A DNA stretch of 64,000 nucleotides from Porphyra umbilicalis (taxonomy: Eukaryota > Rhodophyta > Bangiophyceae > Bangiales > Bangiaceae): the NCBI GenBank assembly GCA_002049455.2, contig KV918936.1, forward strand, positions 62,001 to 126,000, written 5' to 3'. The stretch's first letter is position 1. Each line of letters opens with the position of its first letter. The translations under genes were made by a program, and so were the position numbers. Positions 10,090 through 19,038 of the stretch are shown piece after piece. The notes beneath the pieces are model-generated. The model did not search any database and was not told the DNA's origin. It saw only the letters and a list, made by a program, of their open reading frames with translations.

Positions 10090-10509
10090 TGTTGAGCTCT
10101 GCTCGGGAATTCCATTGGAGCTATACTTACACGGGGGCTCTTGGTGACTCAAGCTCGTGTACTTGTTGGCATTCCATTGTGTATGACTTGTACTTGTTTG
10201 TACTTGATTTGTGTATCTCTTGGTGAGCTCCCCCCTTCTCGTGGTGAGCTCGGGGGGATTGTGCGTAGCGTGGTGACTGGATTGTGCGGCGGTGGGCGGC
10301 TTACCACCGTGGAGGCGCATGCTCCGCTTTGGGAGGTGCGCCTCAGGCCCTGCACACGCGGAGAGTGGAAGTGCCTGGGGGAGCACTGAGAGAGGGTCGT
10401 CTCTGGGACTGGCAGAGGGGTCGCCTGGGGTATATCAGGCGGTCCTTGTGGGCCCAAAGCCGCCATCCAAGTAAACCAACGCATCCATCTATCTACCTCC
10501 CGCTTCACA
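10090..10509 (+). repeat. Copia-1 3' LTR
   Basis: 420 bp and nearly identical to 4855-5274, with about 7 substitutions and no length difference by eye. Confidence 0.95.
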
Positions 10510-10514
10510 CGGCT
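10510..10514 (+). repeat. Target-site duplication of Copia-1, right copy (CGGCT)
   Basis: CGGCT directly follows the right LTR and matches 4850-4854. Confidence 0.95.
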
Positions 10515-12569
10515 CCAGCTTGCGCTGCTGCTTCTTCGGCTTGAGCGCCCACGCCCGACTCCCCCAAACGCGGAATCCCGCGACGTTGGGGCGTCGATCC
10601 GTCAGCGCCTCGAGCGGCGTCACATCGAGCCCCGCCTTGGGAGATCGTTTGAGCACATGGACGACGGAGGCCAACGCCTCGGCCCACAGCTCTTCCTCCG
10701 CGCCGGCGTCAAGCAGGGCAGCACGCACGCGCTCCATCAGCGTGCGGGTCACCCGCTCCGCCTTGCCGTTCTGCTGCGACTTGTACGGCGCCGTCATCTC
10801 AGACGTGATGCCTTTATCCTCGTACCAGGCCTTAAGATCGCTCGTGACGTACTCCTTTGCACCGCCGTGACAAACACGCTTCACTTTCACGCCCGTCAGC
10901 GTCTCAAGCTGCTTGATGCGCGTCTTGAGCACCTCTGGCGCCATCCCCTTTGTCATGATAGGCGTAGCCGTGATGAACCCCATTGAGTCCTCCAGCGCCG
11001 TCATAAAGTAGAGGGAGCCACCCAGCGACTCAGTGAGTGGGCCACCAATGTCGGTGTGCACCAGTTCGCACTTGGTCATCGCTGTCGACGAGCGGGGGCT
11101 CGGCGACTGAACCATCTTGCCGTCCACACACGGCACACAAACCGTGCCAATGACGCGCTTGGCGTCTGCCACTGACGACGGCATGCCGTCGACCATTGTG
11201 GCCGCCCGCTTGAGGTTGTCCAACCCTAAGTGGTTGAACCGACCATGCCACAGCTCCGCCTCCCCAGCGATGCGCGTCGATGCCGCGCGCGCCGACGCGT
11301 TAACCGGCGTGACCCTGAGCACGTACTGCTCCAGGTCGTTGACCTTGCCGACAACGGACGCCTTGTCGAGCACTCCGCTCGAATGGACAGCACCCCCGTC
11401 GCTGAGGATGTAACCGGCGTTTCCGACGAACACTACCGCACCACGATTGCGGTCAACCGCTCGAACCGAGAGCAGGTTGCTGGTCAGGTCCGGCACGAGC
11501 ATCGCCTCCCCAAGCACCATGCGCGTCTTGGTTTTGCCCGTGCCAACGTCCATGGAGACGTGGCCGTGCCCCTTGATGGGTACCTTTTCGCCGTTTGCGA
11601 AGGTGACCTCGGCCCCGCTTCCCGCCGTCCGGACGGTGAAGCCCTTATCCCCGGCGGCCATGTGGTTGGTTGCGCCAGAGTCAAGCACCCAAGTTGATGA
11701 ACACAGGGAGCTGCCGCGAGCCTTGCTGCTCCCGGTATTACCAGTAGAAGCAGTGTAGGCCAGAGCGGCACCCGCGTGGGGCCCGCCGCCGTGACCGCCT
11801 TCACGACCACCACCGCCGGGCTTGCCCTTGCCCTTGGCCTCGTCCGCCTTCTTCTTGTGGCAGTCGCGCTGCATGTGTCCCTTCTTGTTGCAGTAGAAGC
11901 ACGCGACCGACTTCTTGTCGAACGGCCTCTTAGGTGCCGCTGCCGCAAAGGCTTGTGACTTGACACTGCCAGCAGGTTCGGAAAAGCCGACAGAAATGCT
12001 CCGCTGCTCGAATTGAAGCAGCTTAGCCGTCACGTCCGACATGACGAGCTGAGTGTCCTTGTTCTCCAACACCGTCCGTACTCTGCCAGGAGCCCTGCGA
12101 GGACACGCAGCGCAAGCGTGTTCTCGTCCACCGGGTTTCCGAGCATGGGGAGCTCGTCCCGGAGCATCTTGGTGCGCGACGCAAACTTGATGATGTTCTC
12201 GTCGCCGCCCTTCTCGAGGCTGCTCAGCTCGTCCATGAGCCGCAGCAGCTGCGCGTTGTCTCGCGCCTCGAACATGACCTTGAGCGCGTCCCACGCCTCC
12301 TTGGCCGTGTCCACCGACGTGACCGTGTTGAGGTGCACGGGCTTGACCGACATCTGGATGGTCGCCAGCGCCGCCTCGTTCATGGCGTCCCACGCGTCGA
12401 CCACCGGGTCGGACTTCTTGTCGTCGGACGAAGATGCCGGTCGGTCCGTCACGACCGCCGCCCAGTGCTTCTCCTTCTTGAGCTGCGCACGCTGGTACGC
12501 TGCCCACACCTTGTAGTCGTCATCCAGCTGCGCAAACCGCGGGCCGCCATAGCGGCCGTGGTCTGCCAT
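10515..12569 (-). pseudogene. gag-pol: Copia-2 gag, protease and integrase part
   Basis: Minus-strand frames closely matching the N-terminal half of Copia-1: the gag start MADHGRYGGPRFAQLDDDYK near 12569, a CCHC knuckle CFYCNKKGHMQRDC, protease LDSGATNHMAAGD, an integrase zinc-binding region WHGRFNHLG...CVPCVDGK, core HTDIGG and the NGKAERV block near 10760. The sequence stops at the Copia-1 insertion. It is part of a dead element with a few breaks, so it is recorded as a fossil. Confidence 0.88.
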
Positions 12570-12711
12570 GTTGACGACCTTGGCGCCGCACAGCGCCGCA
12601 CTAACGACGTAGGGAGCAGAACACGCCCGCCCGACGCCAGATCACACCGCGATCCCAGCGACGTCGTCTCGCCAGCGACCGCAGGGAAGACGACGGTGAC
12701 CACCAGCGTCA

Positions 12712-12725
12712 GCTGGGCCCATAAT
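12712..12725 (-). other. Copia-2 primer-binding site
   Basis: On the minus strand this reads ATTATGGGCCCAG after an LTR-like end TTCACA. It has one difference from the Copia-1 site and matches the anticodon arm of initiator tRNA-Met. The following leader resembles that of Copia-1. Confidence 0.8.
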
Positions 12726-12726
12726 C

Positions 12727-12804
12727 TGTGAAGGTCGAAAAACCAACTACGCTACACGAGACCGGTGTGACTGGTCCTGGGAAGTTGCTGAATCCCATTC
12801 AACA
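12727..12804 (-). repeat. Very short LTR-like segment (78 bp)
   Basis: On the minus strand it begins TGTTGAATGGG right after a GGGGGAG purine tract and ends ACCTTCACA right before the Copia-2 primer-binding site. It therefore has the position and the TG...CA ends of a copia LTR at a fifth of the usual length. It does not resemble the Copia-1 LTR inside. It may be an extremely short LTR or the product of recombination between elements. Confidence 0.45.
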
Positions 12805-12945
12805 CTCCCCCAAACTCCACAGCGACCAGGAACCATTCCTCGATCGACTCGAAATTGCCAACCTGCAATTTCCAACAAGGCCCCGAAACCCTGGGACAAG
12901 CCGCGGGGTTCGAACCTGCGACATCTGTGAAGCTAACCGCGCATG
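12805..12945 (-). other. Compact non-coding segment between two copia signal sets
   Basis: Only about 140 bp separate the purine tract (12805-12814, minus strand TTTGGGGGAG) from the next primer-binding site at 12946. It includes a TTCGAACC motif like a tRNA T-loop and no frame of note. The layout LTR, primer site, short internal stretch, purine tract resembles a terminal-repeat retrotransposon in miniature (TRIM). Confidence 0.4.
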
Positions 12946-12959
12946 CTGGGCCCATAACC
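12946..12959 (-). other. Second copia primer-binding site
   Basis: On the minus strand it reads GGTTATGGGCCCAG, identical to the Copia-1 site. The match to initiator tRNA-Met may run further, since the plus-strand context GCGCATGCTGGGCCCATAACC resembles the tRNA beyond the anticodon stem. It directly follows an LTR end (CTCACA). Confidence 0.85.
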
Positions 12960-13357
12960 TGTGAGATGAGCGGTAGTTGGGTGGATGCGTTGCTTTACTT
13001 GAGAGCGGTCTGAGGCGCGAGGCCAGCAGGCTCTTAAACCCTCCGTGTGCCTCTTTCGCCACGTTCTACTGGCGCACCCCCCGCCAGCGCAGTGCTCCCT
13101 CCGTCGGAGGGGAAATGCTCTCACCTCCCCACAGATCGCGACGCCCCTCGATGACCCCACGAGAATCTCCTCGAGCTCAGCTCCAAAAGGAGCTGCCCTC
13201 AATATACAAGTACAAGTAATTACATCACACACATACAGCAATGCATGACAATGGCACAGCAAAACAAGCCGATGACGGCATAAGTACTCCCGGAATTAGC
13301 CAGGCAGTCCGCGGTAACTCCGACTTACCTGCGCGGGCTCGGGGGGCTGCCTCAACA
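12960..13357 (-). repeat. Copia LTR, minus orientation (398 bp)
   Basis: On the minus strand it runs from TGTTGAGGCAGCC to CCGCTCATCTCACA. It is related to, but clearly diverged from, the Copia-1 LTR: it shares TGTACTTGTA-type motifs and an AAGTAAAGCAACGCATCCA stretch near the end. It abuts the Gypsy-2 3' region at 13358, which it truncates. No partner LTR of the same sequence was found in the window. Confidence 0.75.
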
Positions 13358-13499
13358 GACGCTATGCGCCATAATCCCGCTTCCCAAGCACCTCCTATCG
13401 TGGCAGCGCTGGCTGACATGCAACGTCGTGCAGTAAGAACTGCCTGCCGGGGTTCAGACGGACCTCGCCGCCCTATTATAGGCAGAGGACGCGCCGTCG

Positions 13500-14252
13500 G
13501 TGGAGCGCGCCGCCGCGCGCGTGTCCAATGTCATGGACGGTGCCACCGCTGATGACTTGCCGCCCGTCGTGGCGTGGGAGCGAGCTTGCTCCTATCCCCT
13601 GTTCTCGGGGGAGGGGGATCCCCACTTCCACTACCAGGACGCCCGCACCGAGCGCCGTTCGCAGGAGGCGTCGAGGATCCTGGTGCGGGCCTCTGAAGTG
13701 GAGAGTACCCAGGTCCGCGTGTCGGCGCGGCGGGCGTACTATGTCCTGACGCCGTCCTGGTGGTCGACGCTGGAGGTGCCCTTCGGGGTCCCTGCCCGGA
13801 TGCCGCGCATAGTGGCCTACTTTGGCACTGCGCTCCGCCGGGGGGAGTCTACCCCGGAGGCGGCCATCCTCGCTCCCCAGTGGGTGCTGGATGTAACGGG
13901 GGTGTGGTATGCCTCCGCTTGTACTGAAGGATACCGGTGGCATCTGCCCGCCGCTTTGGTGGGCCGTCTTGTGGGGCTCCGCCTCGCCAACGTGGCGGAG
14001 GGGGCGGGCCCGGACGCGCATGCGTTTCTCAGCGAGTTGCTGGACCTACACCAGGCGTTGGACTTGGAAGCTGCCGGGCCCTACCTTGCCCTCCGAGTTG
14101 GCGGGGAGGAGGGCAAGGCGCCTCGGGCGTTTGTCCACTGCGACAAACGCCTGGTGGCCGGGCACAGAGGCCTTCGTGCGGGCCTAGGTGACCCCGCCTA
14201 CCCCTATGCTGCGGGGGTATCGGCGACGTCGCCCCCGCCCGAGTCGGGTTGA
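13500..14252 (+). CDS. Antisense accessory frame of Gypsy-2 (unknown function)
   Basis: A 250-codon plus-strand frame lying downstream of Gypsy-2 pol and antisense to it. The peptide is protein-like, with LTPSWWSTLEVPFG near residue 85, and does not look like a shadow of pol, which ends at 15735. The Gypsy-3 antisense frame (52382-52906) has LPTPAWWSGVEIPYG at a comparable place. A second similarity lies about 300 bp downstream: IVAFLVDTLAWA near 14540 against VVFLGDSIALWA in 51254-52117. No known domain recognised. As part of a fossil element it is probably not intact. Confidence 0.5.
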   Translation: MERAAARVSNVMDGATADDLPPVVAWERACSYPLFSGEGDPHFHYQDARTERRSQEASRILVRASEVESTQVRVSARRAYYVLTPSWWSTLEVPFGVPARMPRIVAYFGTALRRGESTPEAAILAPQWVLDVTGVWYASACTEGYRWHLPAALVGRLVGLRLANVAEGAGPDAHAFLSELLDLHQALDLEAAGPYLALRVGGEEGKAPRAFVHCDKRLVAGHRGLRAGLGDPAYPYAAGVSATSPPPESG

Positions 14253-15134
14253 AGTGCCCCGGGGGCAAGTTCCCCCCATCAGCGTCAGCTCACTCAGGGT
14301 ACTGCCGAGCGCCCCCCTGCTCGTGGGGGCGCTGTCCGTCGGACCACCCTGGCGGGGGCAACACCCGTGGGGCGGTCGGGCCGCCTGACGTTTGCCTCGC
14401 CGGAGGTCCCGTACTACCATGCCCTGGGGGCGACGCAGAGCTTCAGCTGAAAGTACGGCAGACCCCGGTACACGCAGGCCCTGGCGTCCACCTTCCCGAG
14501 TGCGGCGGAGGCGCTTATGGCGGCCCATGGGAAGGCGATAGTGGCGTTCCTGGTGGACACCCTGGCATGGGCTTCGCGGTGGGCAGGGGCCGTACTGCGG
14601 GAATACCCGTCCCCCCTTACTGCCTCGGCCGAGCAGTTCCTGATGAACACCACCCCAACGGCCATCGGGTAACAGATGGCCTCCCGCTTGGAGGGGCACG
14701 ACCAGCGAGTTGCGCCTGGAGCCGTAGTGCCTTCGGCGGGCGGGGGCTCCATTCGAGCCCCGTACGCCAGGGAGCCTGCTGGCTCATCCGCACTCTATCA
14801 TGAGGGCGGCTACCCCACAACTGTAGCACCACCAGGTCGGGGGTGGTGCCAGGGCACGGCGCGGGGGGAGCCGGGGTCAGGCGGACACGACCCCCACCGG
14901 CACACGGGCCTGGTGTCCCCTCGGGCCACGGGCATAGCGCCCACACTGGCTGTGGGGCCGTGCGGTGCGTGCAACCCGGCCTGGCGGCGCGCAGCCGCGG
15001 CCGTCGGGCCCGCGCGGGGCGGCGGTTATGTCGGGCGGCGAGCGCTCCCGCGTATCCACGCCACCGGCCACCACGTGCCGCCACGTCAGGCAGGGGCGCC
15101 CGGTCCCGATTCCCTCTTGTCCCTACTGACCGCA
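14253..15134 (+). other. Rest of the Gypsy-2 3' region
   Basis: Plus-strand peptides here (around 14400-14680) resemble the C-terminal part of the Gypsy-3 antisense frame, so the accessory gene probably once extended to about 14700. The remainder, to 15134, is GC-rich with open frames on several strands that I do not believe. No LTR termini seen. Confidence 0.4.
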
Positions 15135-15430
15135 TTGGGGGACTTGTCTTGCATTGTACTTAGTTGTATTGGTTGGTCGGCGGCGCGGGCCAATTCCCAT
15201 GAGGGGAATTGGGCCCACGCAACGGCTTCCGCCCTTTTAGGACGAAGGGCGACGACGGTGGGAGGCACTGTCGTCGCTGGCAAGTAAACCGTGCCTTGTG
15301 TCATCACCTCTGGCGGCCTGACTTCCCGGGTCCGATGGCCCTGTAGCAGTGCACGCACGGAGGGGGCACGTGCGGAATGCTTCCCTCCCCCCTATGACTT
15401 GATTCACATTCTCTTGTGCTACAACAACCA
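15135..15430. repeat. Dispersed repeat with two hairpins, copy 1
   Basis: About 295 bp shared with 41412-41692, strongest at 15135-15290. It holds two inverted repeats: GGGCCAATTCCC/GGGAATTGGGCCC at about 15187-15216, and GCGACGACGGTG/CACTGTCGTCGC at 15249-15277 with a 5-base loop. A CAAGTAAA follows, matching AAATAAA in the second copy. It lies between the Gypsy-2 chromodomain and the antisense frame. It could be a small element or a structured untranslated region. Confidence 0.6.
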
Positions 15431-15734
15431 CTGGGGAACACGCCGCCGCGGGGGTGGCGCCGAGAAGGGCGCCGAGCTCGTCGTGGGTGCCGGGCCCCGT
15501 GGACCGGGGGTCGGCCCAGGAGTACCCGGTAGATCCCCCGGGCTACGACCACTACGGGGGGTACGCCCGCGACAACCGCCCGCACTCGCCTGAAAGGGAG
15601 TAGTGACCCTTGTCCGAGTCGGGAGACGGGGCGCTGAGTTATGGCGTTTCCTACCGTGCTTGTCCCTAGTTGGGTTGGATCCATTGTCGGGGGTGTGTGT
15701 GAGGGGTACCCTGTACTGGGTTGTTTTTGTTGTA
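15431..15734. other. Gypsy-2 sequence after the pol stop, no gene seen
   Basis: GC-rich non-coding stretch between the dispersed repeat and the stop codon of the chromodomain frame (15735-15737, minus strand). No LTR start or polypurine tract could be placed here. Confidence 0.5.
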
Positions 15735-16900
15735 TTACACCCTTCTTCTCATCGGGAGCCAGTGCCGCGCACAGTGCTCTCGGACCTTTTCAGCTTGGAG
15801 GTCCTCCACGTAGTGCCAGGAGTCCTCCTTGGGTCCATACCCGAACCATCTTACCTTTAACATGTGTCGCTCCTGGTCGTCGTACCCCTGTCCGACAAAG
15901 TGGTCGAAGACAGCCTCAGTCGGTTTATTTACCGATGAGGGGAGGGAGGGGACCCGCCACGCGGCCAGTGCCCACGCCCACGCCGGGTCACCCTCGGGTG
16001 GTTCAGGGTCCGGATAGTGTGGTTCCCATTGATGGTACGGATCCGATAGTCACCTTCGATGGTAAGCCAACGCCCGTCGGTCTTAAAGATTTTGTAGGTT
16101 TCCAGTGTCTTCAAGACCAGTTCACCCCCCTGGTTCTTGTGGGACTTCACAAACACCCAGTCTCCAACTTGGAGGGCTTCGCGGCGAGTCTGCACGCGCT
16201 TGTCGAAGGCTCGTTTGTACCGGGCTTGCGCCTTTTCCATGGTATCCCGTACTAGGGTGATCAGAAGGTCGAGGCGCTGGAGCAAATTCTCCTTGGCTTG
16301 CCCGGGGGTAACTATCCCCCCGGGGTCGGGGCCCGCTGTGAGTCGTTCGATTGCCGCGGGAGTAAGCCGTCGGGTACTTACGAGCGCGAAGGGGATTTGC
16401 CCGGTGCTACTATGCTCTTGCGAATTGTAAGCCGTTACTACCAGGCTTAAGTATCGGGACCACGTAACTACGTGGTCACTTATGTTGTGTCGTAGTTGCT
16501 TAACTAAGGTCTCATTAAACCATTCGACCTGCCCATTAGACTGGGGGTGGTAAGGGGTGGCATAGTTACTGTCAATACCCAGGGTTTTGAGCGCCCCTTG
16601 CCAGAGTACGGCAGCGAATTGGGGTCGGTTATCCAATGGAACTGAATCGGGGATCCCATAGCTAGCAACCCACGTGTCGAGGAACGCGCTGAGAACATCC
16701 AGAGCCGTAATGTCTCGAAGCGGGACCGCCCGAGTGACCTTGGTAAATCGGTCACAAATAACAAGGATGTACTCTTATCCTTCGAGGGTCCAGGGCAGGG
16801 GGCCAATTCAGTCAATGGCCTGCGCTGCTAAGGGTTCTGTCGCGGGGAACGGCCTCATGAACGCTTTTCTCTGCGTACCCATGAGCCGGTTCTTTGCACA
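15735..16900 (-). pseudogene. pol: Gypsy-2 integrase with C-terminal chromodomain
   Basis: Minus-strand frames give a Ty3-type integrase: a core with FVTD-like and DNRPQFAAVLW stretches, HPQSNGQVEWFNETL for the catalytic Glu region, then the C-terminal GDWVFVKSHKNQGG block. Downstream, ending at 15737, is a peptide with KVRWFGYGPKEDSWHYVEDL and KVREHC, the pattern of a chromodomain (aromatic residues, a W-x-G-Y core and a C-terminal helix). Integrase chromodomains define chromoviruses and are known in some families to steer integration to marked chromatin. Fossil, with several breaks across the element. Confidence 0.8.
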
Positions 16901-18397
16901 GGTGGGGCAGGCTGCCACCCGCCCGAACACGTCCATCGCCAGCGAGGGCCAGTAGTGTTGGTCCCGCAGAGTCTGGTACATGCGCAACCCATCTGGATGC
17001 GCAGCCAACGGGGATGAGTGCTCCGCCCGTAATACGTCCTTCAATAGGGACTGGGGGACCAGTACGTGCTGGGTCCCCTCGCGGTGTCCGCGACGGCACA
17101 ACACCCCGTCTACATTCTCGTAGAAGCGCGTGGGCGTGGGGGTTTCAATTAACTTCTTGACCCCCTGACAGAACTCGTCTGTCTCCTGCTTCTGGGCTAG
17201 GTCGCCCAGGGGAAGGCGGGCGGTCTCCCTGTTCTTGGGGAGTCGGGGGTCGAGTACCGCCCCCGATCGAGTGGTCACCCCGACTGTGGGGATCTCCTGG
17301 GAGACGGGTCCCGTATTTAGCCCCTCAGTCGGGATGTGGGACAGTGCGTCGGCCACCGCATGTTGGGGGCCGGGCTTGAACTCCACATCATGGTCGAGCT
17401 CCGAGAGGAGGATGCGCCAACGATTGAGTAGATTGTTGGTGCAGGCCGTCGTGGTTAGTATCCACTTCAGTGCCTTGTGGTCACGCCGGATGAGGAACTT
17501 GGTGCCTTCGATGTACGGACGTAGTGAACCGACCGCCCACACCACACCCAGTCCCTCAATATCGGTGATGGTTTAGTTCTTCTCCGCCGGCAGTAGGCCC
17601 TTACCGAAGTAGCCTACGGGCAGGTACTTGCCATCAGATTGCTGTTGTAGTAGGCAGCACCCTAGCTGGTCGTAGCTCGCATCCACATCGATGATGTTCT
17701 TTCTCTTCTTGTGCTGTAACGCAAGGATGGGCAGGTGGCGTAGCTGTTCGCATAGTTCGTCGAACGCGGCCTGTTACTCTGGGGTAGGGGGACCCAACCG
17801 CTTCGGAAGCTTTACGCTGTTCATGTTGTTCAGCGGCTTCGCGGTCTTAGCGAAGACTACCGTGAACCGACGGTAGACACTGCACATACCCAAGAAACTC
17901 CGTAGTTGGGTTTGGGTTTGGGGGAAGCTGGCCTTCTTGATGGCCTCGAGGTTCTTCTCGTTCACACTCAAGCGTCCTGGCCGTACTACATGGCCAACGT
18001 ACTCCACCATGTCCCTGAAGAGGTGGCACTTCTGTGCCTTGAGGATGACCCCATGCTTCCCGAGTAGGGTGAGCACTGTGTCCAAGTGGGACAGGTGCGA
18101 CTCGGCATCGGCGGAGAAGATGACGAGGTCGTCCAAGTAGACGAGCACATTCTGCCACTTGACTCTAGTTAGGATCATGGCAATAGCCCTCTGGAAAGTG
18201 GCAGGGGTATTGTACAGGCCAAACAAAAGACGCGTACACTGGTACGTCCCACAGTGGCAAGTGAATGCCGTCTCAGGCTTATCCTCCCCGGCTAGGGGGA
18301 TCTGCCAGTACCCCGCGTTGCAGTCCAACGTGGAGAAGAACTGGGCATCCCTCACGAGGTCGAGGCAGTCGTCCATCCGGGGTAATGGATACGAGTC
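16808..18397 (-). pseudogene. pol: Gypsy-2 reverse transcriptase (most), RNase H and integrase zinc finger
   Basis: RT blocks FSTLDCNAGYWQIPL, LLFGLYNTPATFQRAI and the catalytic VYLDDLVIF lie at 18376-17780. RNase H (IRRDHKALKWIL, ELDHDVEFKPGPQHAVADAL) and the HHCC zinc region (CPTCAKN, HYWPSLAMDV) lie at 17545-16808. The first part of RT lies beyond the Gypsy-1 insertion, at 26977 and upward. Typical Ty3/gypsy order. Fossil. Confidence 0.88.
18393..18397 (+). repeat. Target-site duplication of Gypsy-1, left copy (GAGTC)
   Basis: GAGTC directly precedes the left LTR and recurs at 26972-26976 directly after the right LTR. Confidence 0.95.
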
Positions 18398-18895
18398 TGT
18401 GGCGTTCGGGGGTCTTACAGTTTGAAGGGGCGCGGCCGCTCAGCTGTGGACAGCACACCCCCGGGGGCCGTCCCAAAATATCCCGATCCGGGCCAGCAAG
18501 GGAATGATCTGTCCAGATCTCGGGGAGATCGGATTCGGTCGGGGGCAGGGCTTTTCCCCAGTGGTTTTCCCAACCCCCCTACTACTTGTTTGAACTTTTC
18601 GCTTTGGAGGGATTTATCGGTTTGGCGCATTTGGGGTGGCTACTTTGGCCACCGGCGGTCGGGTTGGGGAGGGGTTTATTGACAGCGAGGACGTTGTCCC
18701 CGTCGCCGTTTGATAAAACCAACTGTGCTTTGGACTACGGTTCCCCCCTGGGCTTTGCCGTGATCCTCTCCTTCCGTTGGGGCGAGGCTGGGCTGTGAGT
18801 CGATTTCCGGGGCAGTTCCTTCGACGGGCCGAGCTGATCAAGGGGTCACTTCGGCCAGACGACGAACCAACGTGGTGGTGCTTAGAACCGCTACA
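18398..18895 (+). repeat. Gypsy-1 5' LTR
   Basis: Runs from TGTGGCGTTCGG to AACCGCTACA. Its central part (about 18480-18890) is almost identical to 26474-26971. TTTATTGACAG and TTTGATAAAACC stretches may belong to promoter or polyadenylation functions. Confidence 0.93.
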
Positions 18896-18900
18896 ATTTC

Positions 18901-18917
18901 TGGTGGAGCAGCAGAGG
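18901..18917 (+). other. Gypsy-1 primer-binding site
   Basis: TGGTGGAGCAGCAGAGG starts five bases after the LTR. A near-identical block lies at the same place in Gypsy-2 (32886-32901). The leading TGG fits a tRNA CCA end. The implied tRNA would have an acceptor stem starting GGAGCAG; I cannot name it. Confidence 0.65.
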
Positions 18918-19038
18918 ATTCCGGCCGTTGTCACGCCCGTACCGGGTAGCTGGTTCCCCGATCGTCTGTTGGTTTGTGAGTTCAAGACGACGTGGATTTT
19001 GGCGTCGGTCTGTCGTCGATTACCGCCCGGCCACTACA

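Larger units (their letters stand above)
4855..10509 (+). mobile_element. Copia-1: whole-looking Ty1/copia retrotransposon, nested in Copia-2
   Basis: A 5655-bp element with 420-bp LTRs at both ends (TG...CA), a primer-binding site immediately after the left LTR, one long gag-pol frame, a 3' untranslated region with tandem repeats, a polypurine tract and 5-bp target duplications. The LTRs differ at about 7 of 420 positions by eye (about 1.7%), so the insertion is young relative to the surrounding copies. It lies in the opposite orientation inside its sister element Copia-2. It looks whole, with no obvious breaks. Confidence 0.95.
2541..12726 (-). mobile_element. Copia-2: Ty1/copia element, host of the Copia-1 insertion
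   Basis: Minus-strand element of the same lineage as Copia-1. Its gag-to-integrase part lies at 10515-12569, its RT/RNase H part at 2741-4849, and its primer-binding site at 12712-12725. Copia-1 (4855-10509) sits inside it, flanked by the 5-bp duplication CGGCT, in a region just downstream of the integrase core. Apart from this insertion it is broken with a few breaks. No 3' LTR of the Copia-1 type is seen beyond 2541, so the 3' end is truncated. It is older than Copia-1. Confidence 0.85.

Noticed and set aside
12870-12935. tRNA gene suggested by GGTTCGAACC next to an initiator-like anticodon region
   Set aside because: The CTGGGCCCATAACC stretch is a copia primer-binding site next to an LTR end, and no D-arm or acceptor stem can be formed.
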